From positions 1-37,939 of the forward strand of contig JAFZKT010000027.1 in assembly GCA_017553545.1 (NCBI GenBank): 37,939 nt of DNA, written 5' to 3'. How positions within the stretch are numbered: position 1 is the first letter of the stretch; the number at the start of each line of letters is the position of its first letter. Shown here piece after piece: positions 25,282-33,353 of the stretch. The notes under the pieces are model-generated. The model was not told the origin of the DNA. It worked only from the letters and a program-made list of their open reading frames with translations, and did no database searches. The translations under genes were made by a program, and so were the position numbers. The DNA is from Bacteroidales bacterium. Its GTDB lineage: Bacteria > Bacteroidota > Bacteroidia > Bacteroidales > UBA932.

Positions 25282-25289
25282 CAAAGATA
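25282..25289 (-). promoter_or_regulatory. -7 box of dprA (TATCTTTG)
   Basis: Full TAnnTTTG match on the minus strand, 5 bases before ATG 25276, so the transcript should be leaderless or nearly so. Confidence 0.6.
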
Positions 25290-25303
25290 GGGACCGGATA
25301 CGA

Positions 25304-25339
25304 AAAACCGCACAGGCTGTTGATAACTTGTGCGGTTTT
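25304..25339 (-). terminator. Terminator after queA
   Basis: AAAACCGCACA (25304-25314) and TGTGCGGTTTT (25329-25339) form a perfect 11-bp stem around a 14-base loop, 28 bases past the queA stop on the minus strand. Confidence 0.85.
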
Positions 25340-25366
25340 AGCTGTTTTTTTGCGTGTTTTGTATGA

Positions 25367-26416
25367 TTACACGATCAGCAGCGCATCTCCATACGGGCCG
25401 AAACGGTAGCCTTCCTTGAGGGCTTCGTCGTAAGCGGCCATCACGTTCTTGTATCCGCCGAAGGCCGCGACGCTCATGAGCATGGTGCTCTGCGGCAGGT
25501 GGAAGTTGGACACGATGGCATCCGGCACCGAATACTGGTAGGGCGGGAAGATGAACTTGTTGGTCCAGCCGTCGAAGGGATTTACCTCGTGCGTGGTGGT
25601 GACATAGGTCTCCAGGCCGCGCATGACCGTGGCTCCGATAGCGACTACCTTCTTTCCGCTGCGCTTGGCCTTGTTGATGGCGGCCGACGCTTCCTCGGAG
25701 ATGATGAGGCGCTCCGAGTCCATCCGGTGCTTGGAGAGGTCTTCCACGTCCACGGTGCGGAAGTGGCCGATGCCCATATGCACGGTGATGAAGGTCTTCT
25801 CAATGTCCTTGAGGATCATCCGGTTGAACAGTTCACGGCTGAAGTGCAGGCCGGCCGCCGGGGCGCTCACGGCGCCTTCGTGGGCGGCGAAGATGGTCTG
25901 GTAGTTCTCCGTGTCTTCCGGCGTGACTTTCTCCTTCACCCAATCCGGGACGAAAGGCTCACCCAGGGCAAAGAGGGCCTGCTTGAAGTCCTCGTACGGA
26001 CCGTCGAACAGGAAGCGCAGGGTGCGGCCGCGGGAGGTGGTGTTGTCAATGACTTCCGCCACCAGCGATTCATCCTCGCCGAAGTAAAGTTTGTTGCCGA
26101 TACGGATTTTCCGCGCGGGATCCACAATCACGTCCCAGAGGCGCTGTTCGCGGTTCAGTTCGCGCAGCAGGAGGACCATGATGTCGGCCCCGGTCTTTTC
26201 CTTCTTGCCGTAGAGGCGGGCGGGGAAGACCTTCGTGTCGTTCAGCACGAAGATGTCTCCTTTGCCGAAATAGTCGATGATGTCTTTGAAAAGCCGATGT
26301 TCGATTTCGCCGCTGTCCTTGTGAAGGACCATCAGGCGGGCTTCGTCGCGCCAACGGGGTGGTTCCTGTGCGATGCGGTCGGCGGGAAGCTCAAAATTGA
26401 ATTGAGAAAGTTTCAT
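25367..26416 (-). CDS. queA: tRNA preQ1(34) S-adenosylmethionine ribosyltransferase-isomerase
   Basis: Turns preQ1 at the tRNA wobble base into epoxyqueuosine, using the ribosyl part of SAM. 349 residues, full length. Family hallmarks: FELPADRIAQEPP at the start, FVLNDTKVFPARLYG (about 55-69), APAAGLHFSRELF and HMGIGHFRTV. The gene lies 54 bases downstream of the rRNA methyltransferase gene, so the two RNA-modification genes may be read together. No TAnnTTTG box is seen in that gap. Confidence 0.96.
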   Translation of the reverse strand: MKLSQFNFELPADRIAQEPPRWRDEARLMVLHKDSGEIEHRLFKDIIDYFGKGDIFVLNDTKVFPARLYGKKEKTGADIMVLLLRELNREQRLWDVIVDPARKIRIGNKLYFGEDESLVAEVIDNTTSRGRTLRFLFDGPYEDFKQALFALGEPFVPDWVKEKVTPEDTENYQTIFAAHEGAVSAPAAGLHFSRELFNRMILKDIEKTFITVHMGIGHFRTVDVEDLSKHRMDSERLIISEEASAAINKAKRSGKKVVAIGATVMRGLETYVTTTHEVNPFDGWTNKFIFPPYQYSVPDAIVSNFHLPQSTMLMSVAAFGGYKNVMAAYDEALKEGYRFGPYGDALLIV

Positions 26417-26470
26417 TATACGTTTCCAGTGTCGATACTCTTATAATACGAGCGCCGACGGAAAAAAGTT

Positions 26471-27613
26471 TCACACATCCATGCGGATGCGCCTGCTTTT
26501 GGGATAGAGGTTGTTGCAGCGCCGTCCCAGATTTTTCGCCGGACCCAGCGGATGCCCGTCATAGCCGATGACAACCGGGCCGGGAGGTGCACCCTCCGGG
26601 AGTACAATCGCATCGCCGTGGAGATAGCGGAGTGCCGTGGCACGGTCCACGTTCACCAGCGGGTCGCGGGGCGTATCGCTGACGGCCGGTCGTTCGGCCT
26701 TGAAAAGCAGGAAGGGATCGGCCGACAAAACAACCGCCTCCCCATGCTTTCGCAGCGCCGCCACATACTGTCCTTCGCCGGGCACCAGACCGGGCAGCAG
26801 CAGTTGCCCGTAGCGGGTGTTCACTACCGGCGGGAAGGGTTTGGGCGGGAGGACATCGGCCCCCAGTTCGTCGGCCATCCAGGCTACTGTGTCGTCGTTT
26901 TCCAGGTGATTGAAGGTGCAGGTGGAGTAAATCAGCAGGCCGCCGGGCTTCAGGGCGGGCCAGATGTCCGAAAGGATGCGTTTGGAGCGTGCCGCGCAGA
27001 AATCCACGGTGGAAAGCGACCATTCCGCGAGCGCCTGCGGATCCTTTCGGAACATGCCCTCGCCGGAGCAGGGGACATCGGCCAGGATAACGTCGAATAG
27101 GGGTTCGCCGCCGAAGGCCGACGGATCCCGCGACACGCAGCCCACCCTTTCATCGCCCCAGAGCTCCAGGTTGCTGCGGAGGACGGAATAACGCCCCCGC
27201 ATCACTTCGTTGGAAAGCAGTGTAAAGTGGTCCCCGAAACGCTCCCGGAGGGACGCGGCGAGATCCGTGGTTTTTCCCCCGGGCGCCGCGCAGAGATCCA
27301 GCACGCGGCAGCCGCCGGTGAGACCTGCCGTCATCTCCCGGAAAACGTGCCCCACGAACATGGCCGACGAATCCTGCACGTAATAGCATCCCGCGTGGAA
27401 AAGCGGGTCCAGTGTAAAGACGGGGCGTTCTTTCAGTAAAAAGCCATAGGGGCTCCAGGGAACGGGCGTGGCGTCCGGAAAAGGACAGGCCGACAGTTTG
27501 GCGGGATTCAGACGGATGGATACGGAAGGCTGCCCGCCCAGGGCGCGGACCACTTCATCGGCCCGGCCCGTCGAGGCCTGCAAAAGCGCGGCGAATCCGT
27601 TGGGGAATACCAT
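26471..27613 (-). CDS. RsmF/NOL1-type rRNA m5C methyltransferase
   Basis: 380 residues from ATG 27613, which overlaps the upstream stop as TAATG; a GTG four codons upstream is less likely. Motifs: DLCAAPGGKTTDLA for SAM binding (106-119), and the two Cys of NSUN-type enzymes in DVPCSGEG (C182) and STCTF (C232). The C-terminal 120 residues end with NLGRRCNNLYPKSRRIRMDV, resembling the extra RNA-binding domain of RsmF-type proteins. It should methylate a cytosine of 16S rRNA; the exact site cannot be read from sequence. Confidence 0.88.
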   Translation of the reverse strand: MVFPNGFAALLQASTGRADEVVRALGGQPSVSIRLNPAKLSACPFPDATPVPWSPYGFLLKERPVFTLDPLFHAGCYYVQDSSAMFVGHVFREMTAGLTGGCRVLDLCAAPGGKTTDLAASLRERFGDHFTLLSNEVMRGRYSVLRSNLELWGDERVGCVSRDPSAFGGEPLFDVILADVPCSGEGMFRKDPQALAEWSLSTVDFCAARSKRILSDIWPALKPGGLLIYSTCTFNHLENDDTVAWMADELGADVLPPKPFPPVVNTRYGQLLLPGLVPGEGQYVAALRKHGEAVVLSADPFLLFKAERPAVSDTPRDPLVNVDRATALRYLHGDAIVLPEGAPPGPVVIGYDGHPLGPAKNLGRRCNNLYPKSRRIRMDV

Positions 27614-28059
27614 TATTTCATCCACTTCTCAGGGTCGAACCCTTCCGGCATCTTTCCGTTGGAGGCATCCACCAGACCGTCCACCACCTTGTCCAGCGCA
27701 TCCTTCATCTTGCCGGAGAGCATCATCTTCATCATCAGGTTGAGGTCGGCCTCCACTTGAATCCAGAAATCCGTCTTGTACGGGTCCTGGGCCGACGGAT
27801 CGAAGTGCATCACGATGTGGAAGGCAAAGGGAGCGCCGAAATCCACCAGCTCGATCCGGGAATAGGGGACTCTCTCATGCATCTTCACGCCGATGTTGAA
27901 GCCCTGCACCGTGGCGGTGAGGGTGTCGTAGGTGGCCGTCACCATCTCCCGCTTGTCTTCCGGGAGCATGTTCCGGAAGTTCTGCAGGTCCGTGAAGGCC
28001 ATATATAATTCGTGCGGCTGGCGCGAAACGGTTCCGTGTTTGCTTTCTATATTGGTCAT
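27613..28059 (-). CDS. SRPBCC/polyketide-cyclase-like protein
   Basis: 148 residues with a START-like layout: ESKHGTVSRQPHELYMAFTD, then LQNFRNMLPE, then TATVQGFNIGVKMHERVP and a long last helix (NLMMKMMLSGKMKDALDKVV). Such folds bind hydrophobic ligands, but no ligand or reaction can be named. No signal peptide. Its stop overlaps the methyltransferase start (TAATG). It diverges from the NUDIX gene with interlocked promoters. Confidence 0.75.
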   Translation of the reverse strand: MTNIESKHGTVSRQPHELYMAFTDLQNFRNMLPEDKREMVTATYDTLTATVQGFNIGVKMHERVPYSRIELVDFGAPFAFHIVMHFDPSAQDPYKTDFWIQVEADLNLMMKMMLSGKMKDALDKVVDGLVDASNGKMPEGFDPEKWMK

Positions 28060-28066
28060 AAATGCC

Positions 28067-28074
28067 TATATTTG
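28067..28074 (+). promoter_or_regulatory. -7 box of the NUDIX gene (TATATTTG)
   Basis: Full TAnnTTTG match 21 bases before ATG 28096, with TTTG at 28039-28042 as a possible -33 element. Confidence 0.6.
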
Positions 28075-28081
28075 TGACTGA

Positions 28082-28089
28082 CAAAGATA
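28082..28089 (-). promoter_or_regulatory. -7 box of the SRPBCC-methyltransferase unit (TATCTTTG)
   Basis: Full TAnnTTTG match on the minus strand, 22 bases before ATG 28059. It lies downstream of the plus-strand -7 box, so the two transcripts start within each other's promoter. Confidence 0.6.
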
Positions 28090-28095
28090 ATAAAA

Positions 28096-28707
28096 ATGCA
28101 CAAGATTTATTTCGAGAAACGGTGTATCATCATCTGCGCCCCCACGGAGGAAGCCTTGTCGGACCCCAATTCCGTGGAATTCCATGTGGGCGAGGTGTTG
28201 GACATTCACGCCCTGGTGCGGATGTTCGAGGTGCAGGACACCCTTTCCCGGATCTATATCCCTACGGACGACATTGAGAAGACCTACAGGCGCGTCTGCT
28301 CCGAATTCCGGGAGGTGAACGCCGCGGGCGGTCTGGTCTCAAACCGCAGGGGGGATTTCCTGCTCATTTCCAGAAACGGTCTCTGGGACTTGCCGAAGGG
28401 CCATCAGGAAGCCGGCGAGGACATAGAGATCTGCGCCATGCGGGAAGTGCAGGAGGAAACGGGTGTGGACCAGCTGGAACTGCGCAGGCTCATCTGTATC
28501 ACGGATCACGTGTATTTCCGGAACAATCTGTGGCACCTCAAGCATACCTGGTGGTACGACATGCTTTATACGGATCCCACCAACCTCACGCCCCAGCGGG
28601 AAGAGGATATTACCAAGGCTGCCTGGGTGGCCAAGAGTTCCCTGCCGCCCTTCCTCAAAAATACCTATCCTTCCATCCAGGAAGTCTTCCGTGAAGCCAG
28701 GATCTGA
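28096..28707 (+). CDS. NUDIX hydrolase
   Basis: 203 residues. The NUDIX box GHQEAGEDIEICAMREVQEE (from G102) matches Gx5Ex7REUxEExGU through V124, with all metal-binding Glu present. It should hydrolyse a nucleoside diphosphate linked to another group; the substrate cannot be read off. The first 75 residues form an extra domain (HKIYFEKRCIIICAP and IYIPTDDIEKTYRRV) seen in Bacteroidota NUDIX proteins. Its TGA is directly followed by the stop of the convergent transglycosylase gene. Confidence 0.92.
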   Translation: MHKIYFEKRCIIICAPTEEALSDPNSVEFHVGEVLDIHALVRMFEVQDTLSRIYIPTDDIEKTYRRVCSEFREVNAAGGLVSNRRGDFLLISRNGLWDLPKGHQEAGEDIEICAMREVQEETGVDQLELRRLICITDHVYFRNNLWHLKHTWWYDMLYTDPTNLTPQREEDITKAAWVAKSSLPPFLKNTYPSIQEVFREARI

Positions 28708-29610
28708 TTATTTGGGATACAGCTGCGAATAACACGCGTAAGTATCCAGCACTTTATCGACAAAAGAGATGGTTTGGTGTCCCCTTGGGAGAAGGGTTGA
28801 CACTTCGTTCCAGCGGGTGGTGTCCTTTCCTGCCGCTCCGGCGCGGGAGACGAGTGATTCCACGCGGGCGTCGCCCAGGTTGTAGGCGGCGATGGCGAAT
28901 TTGACGGCTTCTGTCGGGCCGGTGTTCCCATAGCGTTCCTCCAGCATTTTCAGGTAACGCGAGCCCACGTAGATATTCACCTCCGGCTTTGAAAGTTCCT
29001 GGGGACTGTACTTACTGCTGTAAATCTGCATCAGCCCGCGGGCCCCCTTTGCCGATATGGCTCCGTTGTTGAAACGGGATTCGTGGTAGATGACGGCCGC
29101 CAGGAGGCGCCAGTCCCAGCCGATGCTGTCGGCCGCATCCCGGATGAGGGAATCGTACTGGCTGATGGCGCGGAGGTCCGTAGGGTTGCCGCTCCTGTTT
29201 AGCCGCATCCGGTTGAAATGCCGGGTATCCGTCAATCTTTCGATCCATCGGTCCATGCGGAGGAGAACTCCCGTTTCGTCGTCCCGGACGGCCCAGCGGG
29301 TGCCGTTGGAAAACGGAGCGGAGAAGGCGACGCCGTTTTTTTCTTCCAGCCCGGAGACAACCATCATATCTGCGGCTCCGCTCAGGAGGGAGTCCACGGA
29401 CCAGTCTTCGGTAAGGAATCGAACATCCAAAGCATTCTCCCGGGCGAAGACTTCGACCAGGGCCCGTTGGAAGGCGCTGTCTTTGGCCGGAAGCAGGCAG
29501 GTGAGCGTACCGGACGGCGTAACGGGAGCAGGACGGCGGCCGCCGACGATGGGAATCATCAGCAGGAGGACCGCAAGGCCGATGCCGAACAGGAGAGGGG
29601 CGCGTCTCAT
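28708..29610 (-). CDS. MltF-like lytic transglycosylase
   Basis: 300 residues: an N-terminal membrane anchor (LLFGIGLAVLLLMIPIVGG, about 6-24), a shortened solute-binding-protein-like domain (about 35-130), and an SLT domain with AAVIYHESRFNNGAISAKGA (catalytic Glu177), GLMQIYSSKY and AIAAYNLGDARV. It cleaves peptidoglycan glycan strands in the periplasm. The gene overlaps the porin gene by 4 bases and is coupled to it. Confidence 0.9.
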   Translation of the reverse strand: MRRAPLLFGIGLAVLLLMIPIVGGRRPAPVTPSGTLTCLLPAKDSAFQRALVEVFARENALDVRFLTEDWSVDSLLSGAADMMVVSGLEEKNGVAFSAPFSNGTRWAVRDDETGVLLRMDRWIERLTDTRHFNRMRLNRSGNPTDLRAISQYDSLIRDAADSIGWDWRLLAAVIYHESRFNNGAISAKGARGLMQIYSSKYSPQELSKPEVNIYVGSRYLKMLEERYGNTGPTEAVKFAIAAYNLGDARVESLVSRAGAAGKDTTRWNEVSTLLPRGHQTISFVDKVLDTYACYSQLYPK

Positions 29611-32171
29611 TTTCCGAATCCTCCGCCGGCGCGTTCGGACAGGGTCTTCGCCTTATCCATCCGCGGATAGAACGGCCAGGAGATGCCGAATTTTACGGTT
29701 GGCTCGGTCTGGATGTAATGGTGGGCGGTAAAGAAGTCATGTACCTGGGAAGGCCAGCCGCGTCCGGCATTCTCATACTTGAAGAACACGCTGCACTTCT
29801 TCCACTGGGCGTTGATGAAAATGTCCGTCACTGGGGTATTCCCGTATTGCAGTTCGTCCTGGAGGATGAACACGCCCGCTACGGGATTGTAGCTGGGGGC
29901 ATACCAGAGCGTGGTATAGCGGGTGTTGATGCCCAGCTGGAGCTTGAGCACCTCCGGCGAAACGATGGGGAACTGCAGGTAATAGCGGGCGTTCAGCGCC
30001 AGGGCGGGGAGGGGCAGTACATCCGGGGCCGATGTCCCCTGCAGCAGCAAGGTGTTCTCCAGGTGGAGCGGGCCCAGTATCAGGTGGTGCGTGACAGAGC
30101 CCATGATGACGCTGAGGGCGTCGCCGTGCTGGCGGGAGATTCCCTGCGTATCATAGTAGTTGTATCCGCTCACCAGGGCATACCCGGCCTGGGCTTTCAG
30201 GTTCCAGTAGGGGATGTCCAGGGTGGCCGTGAGCCGGGTGGTGGAAGTTTTTCCGAAGCTGTTCTCCCACTTGAAGTGGTTGGAATAAAAGTGCTGCCGG
30301 TAGAACTCCGGCTCCTTGAGCGAAGTCTCAAAGCGTGCCCCTATGCTGACGGGACTGTTGCGCGCCTTCCGGAAAGGATAGAAACTGAACTTCGCATTCG
30401 CCTGGACAAAGAAATCTCCGGCCTCGGCGCCCGCAAAGTTCAGCAGGCCCGTGGCGTCCCACTGGAGGTATCGGCTCAGGCTGCCTTCCACGCCGGCATA
30501 GGCGTAGAAACTGTTCCACTTGGTGTCGGAAGCCTTGTAAAGGGCGTCGTACGGGGTCTGCAGGTAGAACCGTTGCAGCCGGTTGCCCACGCCTCCCTCG
30601 ATCTTGGAGACGATGGCATCCTCCTTCCAGGGCTGCAGGCGCAGGAAAATGCGGTTCTCCAGCCGTGAGGTGCGCAGCGAATCCGCGCTCTTGGAAGGAT
30701 TGATATAGAAGGCGTCGTTGTAGAAGGTGGACAGCCGGGCAGATGTGATGTCCACATACTTCTTGGTATAGGTGGTGTATTCGCTGGACGTGCCGATGTA
30801 GGCCGTGGTGATGTCCTTGTTCAGGGTGTCGGCCGGTGTCCAGGTGCTGTCCCCGCGGTGGCGGAGCCGCTCCAGGAACTCGAAGGGGATGCGGTAGCTC
30901 TGGTCGTAGAATAGGGTCATCTTGCGGTAGCGGTTGCTGGCCTTCGCAAGGTTGATGTCGATTTCCCGCACGTCCACCGTGGTGTCCCGCACCCACATGT
31001 TGTCCTGCACGCCGCCGTTTTCCTCCTTGGTACTCTTGTTCAGGATGAATCCGCCGTGGGCCAGATAACGTTTCCCCAGATAGTTCCCGGCTACCACGTA
31101 ACTGCGGTTGTCGGTCTTGTCATTCTGCAGGTTCCCGGCCCCTCCGTAGCGGCGCATCTCCAGGTTGATGTTCAGCGACGGCAGGATGTTCTGGGTGGTA
31201 AACACGCGGAAGTTGTCGGCCGCCAGGTCACTGCTGCTGAACAGATTTCCCGTGTATTCCAATTCGGTGTATGGCGTTTTGGTATTGAACTGCGGCAGAT
31301 TCTCCCGGTTCCAGGTCCAGCCCTCCAGCGGGGCGTAGAAGCCGGGGGCTTCGCTGTCCCGCAGGAAGAAGTTGTAGGACTGGTAGGCGCTGCCGGGCAT
31401 ACCCAGCCAGGAGGCGCCGGCCTGGCCTTCCCGCATGAAAGGATAGTCGTAGAAATGGTAGTTCGCGGTGGTGTCCCAATCAAAGGTCTCCACCGTATTG
31501 AAAAGCGAACCGTGCCGCCAGCTTACCAAGCGTTTGTAGTATAGGGAATCCGGCAGGAAAGCCGTCTCCAGGATGCGCGGCGTATTCTGGCGTATGCTGT
31601 CCCGGATGGCCTGCAGGCTGTCCTTGACGTGGAAGATGGAGTCCTGCATGTGCAGCTGCCTGGGCAGTTCCACGTTTTCGTAGTACCAGCGTTTCCGTTC
31701 CGATTTGGTCATTCCGGCCAGTTTCTTTTCCAGCGCTGCCTTTGCCGCCGCCGTGGAATCCGCCAGGAATAGGGAGTCGATGCGGAAGGCCGTGAGCGAA
31801 TCTTCTGCCTGCCGGAGGGAGTCCACCACCACGCGGTGCGTGTAGCTGTCCTTGGTGGCGACATACCATTTATAAAGGAATGGATTAACTGTCCGGAGGC
31901 TGTCAGGCACTTTCATCGTGTCGCGGGCAAAGACCTTGGGGAGGGAATCCTCTTCATCGGCAAAGAAATCGAAGTCATCTTCGTCGATGAGCGTGTCCTG
32001 CAGGGTCTGGAGGCTGTCCGGCGCAATGGAAGAAGCCGTGGTGTCCCGCTGGGCCAGAGGCCGCCAGGAGTGCAGGCGGGAGGACCGGTAGACATCTACG
32101 CCTACTGTCTGTACGGCCACGGCGCCGGCGATGGCCAGCGGCACCAAGACATCTGTCCAAAACTTTGCCAT
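29607..32171 (-). CDS. Putative porin (Porin_10-like outer-membrane protein)
   Basis: 854 residues. A hydrophobic N-terminus (about 9-25) is followed by a Ser/Asp/Leu-rich periplasmic region with DSL repeats (about 50-215), including a charged helix EKKLAGMTKSERKRWYYENV. The last 550 or so residues alternate short aromatic-rich strands, as in a beta barrel. It matches the Bacteroidota putative porin family by layout and length; the substrate is unknown. It has its own -7 box 7 bases from the ATG and is followed by the transglycosylase. Confidence 0.8.
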   Translation of the reverse strand: MAKFWTDVLVPLAIAGAVAVQTVGVDVYRSSRLHSWRPLAQRDTTASSIAPDSLQTLQDTLIDEDDFDFFADEEDSLPKVFARDTMKVPDSLRTVNPFLYKWYVATKDSYTHRVVVDSLRQAEDSLTAFRIDSLFLADSTAAAKAALEKKLAGMTKSERKRWYYENVELPRQLHMQDSIFHVKDSLQAIRDSIRQNTPRILETAFLPDSLYYKRLVSWRHGSLFNTVETFDWDTTANYHFYDYPFMREGQAGASWLGMPGSAYQSYNFFLRDSEAPGFYAPLEGWTWNRENLPQFNTKTPYTELEYTGNLFSSSDLAADNFRVFTTQNILPSLNINLEMRRYGGAGNLQNDKTDNRSYVVAGNYLGKRYLAHGGFILNKSTKEENGGVQDNMWVRDTTVDVREIDINLAKASNRYRKMTLFYDQSYRIPFEFLERLRHRGDSTWTPADTLNKDITTAYIGTSSEYTTYTKKYVDITSARLSTFYNDAFYINPSKSADSLRTSRLENRIFLRLQPWKEDAIVSKIEGGVGNRLQRFYLQTPYDALYKASDTKWNSFYAYAGVEGSLSRYLQWDATGLLNFAGAEAGDFFVQANAKFSFYPFRKARNSPVSIGARFETSLKEPEFYRQHFYSNHFKWENSFGKTSTTRLTATLDIPYWNLKAQAGYALVSGYNYYDTQGISRQHGDALSVIMGSVTHHLILGPLHLENTLLLQGTSAPDVLPLPALALNARYYLQFPIVSPEVLKLQLGINTRYTTLWYAPSYNPVAGVFILQDELQYGNTPVTDIFINAQWKKCSVFFKYENAGRGWPSQVHDFFTAHHYIQTEPTVKFGISWPFYPRMDKAKTLSERAGGGFGK

Positions 32172-32178
32172 AGAACTA

Positions 32179-32186
32179 CAAAGATA
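32179..32186 (-). promoter_or_regulatory. -7 box of the porin-transglycosylase unit (TATCTTTG)
   Basis: Full TAnnTTTG match on the minus strand, 7 bases before ATG 32171, in the 30-bp gap after the permease gene. Confidence 0.6.
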
Positions 32187-32201
32187 AGAATAATTTTCTT
32201 A

Positions 32202-33353
32202 TCAGTCGGCCTTGACGGTTTTGGCGGGGTCCACGGCAACGACCACCCGGGAGGCCAGCCATACCAGCAGCAGGATGCCGGCGAAAGCGGCTGCATCGGC
32301 CGGCAGAATCCACAGCAGATCCACTTTGACCGGGACCCAGGAGACGAAGTAATTGGCCGGATCCAGCGGAATCAGGTGGGTGGTTCCCTGCACCAGGCAG
32401 AAAAGAAGGGCAAGGGCATTTCCCCAGAGCATTCCTTTCAGGACTGCCCGGGCGCCGATGCGGATGAACAGCCTCCCTACGGCCCCGTCGCTCATTCCCA
32501 GGGTTTTCAGCGTGCCGATGGTGGGAATGTTCCGAAGGAGCATGATCAGCAGCCCGCTCACCATGTTGAATCCGGCCACCACCGTCATCAGAATGAGGAT
32601 CACCAGCACGTTCATGTCCAGCAGCCCCAGCCAGTCGAAAATCTGCGGATAGCGGTCCTCGGAGGAGGAAATGTAGAGATTGGATTCCACGGGATCATCG
32701 CTGTTCAGAAGGATGTGGCCAATCCTGCCGGCCACTTCCTTTCTGTCCGCTCTGGCGGTCAGGCGCACGTCCAGGCAGGATATTTCGTCTTCGGCCCAGC
32801 CGTTCAGGCGCTGGAGGTCCTCCATGCGGGCATAGACCAGGAGATTGTCGTCCACCTCGATGAGGTCCCGGTGAATCTCCGTGATCTTGAATTTCCTCAC
32901 ACGCACTTTTTCGCCCACGAAGTAGGTGACAAGGTCGTCGCCCACGCCCAGACCGGTGATTTCGGCCAGCCTGTTGGGGATGGAAACGGTCAGGGTGGAA
33001 TCGGCCTGACCGGGAATCCCTTTCACCACCACGCCGTGGACGGTTTCACCGCTCTTGACGATGCCGGGACGGATGACTGCGGGCTGGATGTCCGCCACTC
33101 CCGGCAGGGCGCGGATGGCTTGCTCCGAAGGCAGGTGAAGGGGCATCGGGCTTGGATCGGCCCCCGCCGAAGAGGCGTAAGGTTCAATGCGTACATCCCC
33201 GGAAAGGGCACTGACGCCTTCCCGGACGGCCGTGCGGAAACCTCCGCTCACCGCCACGGCTACGATAATCACAAAGAAACTGACGGCGATGGCTACGGCC
33301 GCCAGGTTTCCCTGAAATTTGAGTTTGCGCGATATGAATCGTTCGGCTACCAA
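32202..33353 (-). CDS. LolE/FtsX-like ABC transporter permease
   Basis: 383 residues. N-terminal RFISRKLKFQGNL and a membrane helix (about 17-38) precede a large periplasmic domain (about 40-225), then three helices (about 228-255, 270-300 and 340-370), the MacB/FtsX layout. GLLIMLLRNIPTIGTLKTLGMS is the conserved FtsX-family region. It likely works in lipoprotein release or another envelope export step; the ATPase is not in the window. The start is a TTG overlapping the M13 stop by 7 bases; no later in-frame ATG or GTG precedes the first helix. Confidence 0.85.
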   Translation of the reverse strand: MVAERFISRKLKFQGNLAAVAIAVSFFVIIVAVAVSGGFRTAVREGVSALSGDVRIEPYASSAGADPSPMPLHLPSEQAIRALPGVADIQPAVIRPGIVKSGETVHGVVVKGIPGQADSTLTVSIPNRLAEITGLGVGDDLVTYFVGEKVRVRKFKITEIHRDLIEVDDNLLVYARMEDLQRLNGWAEDEISCLDVRLTARADRKEVAGRIGHILLNSDDPVESNLYISSSEDRYPQIFDWLGLLDMNVLVILILMTVVAGFNMVSGLLIMLLRNIPTIGTLKTLGMSDGAVGRLFIRIGARAVLKGMLWGNALALLFCLVQGTTHLIPLDPANYFVSWVPVKVDLLWILPADAAAFAGILLLVWLASRVVVAVDPAKTVKAD

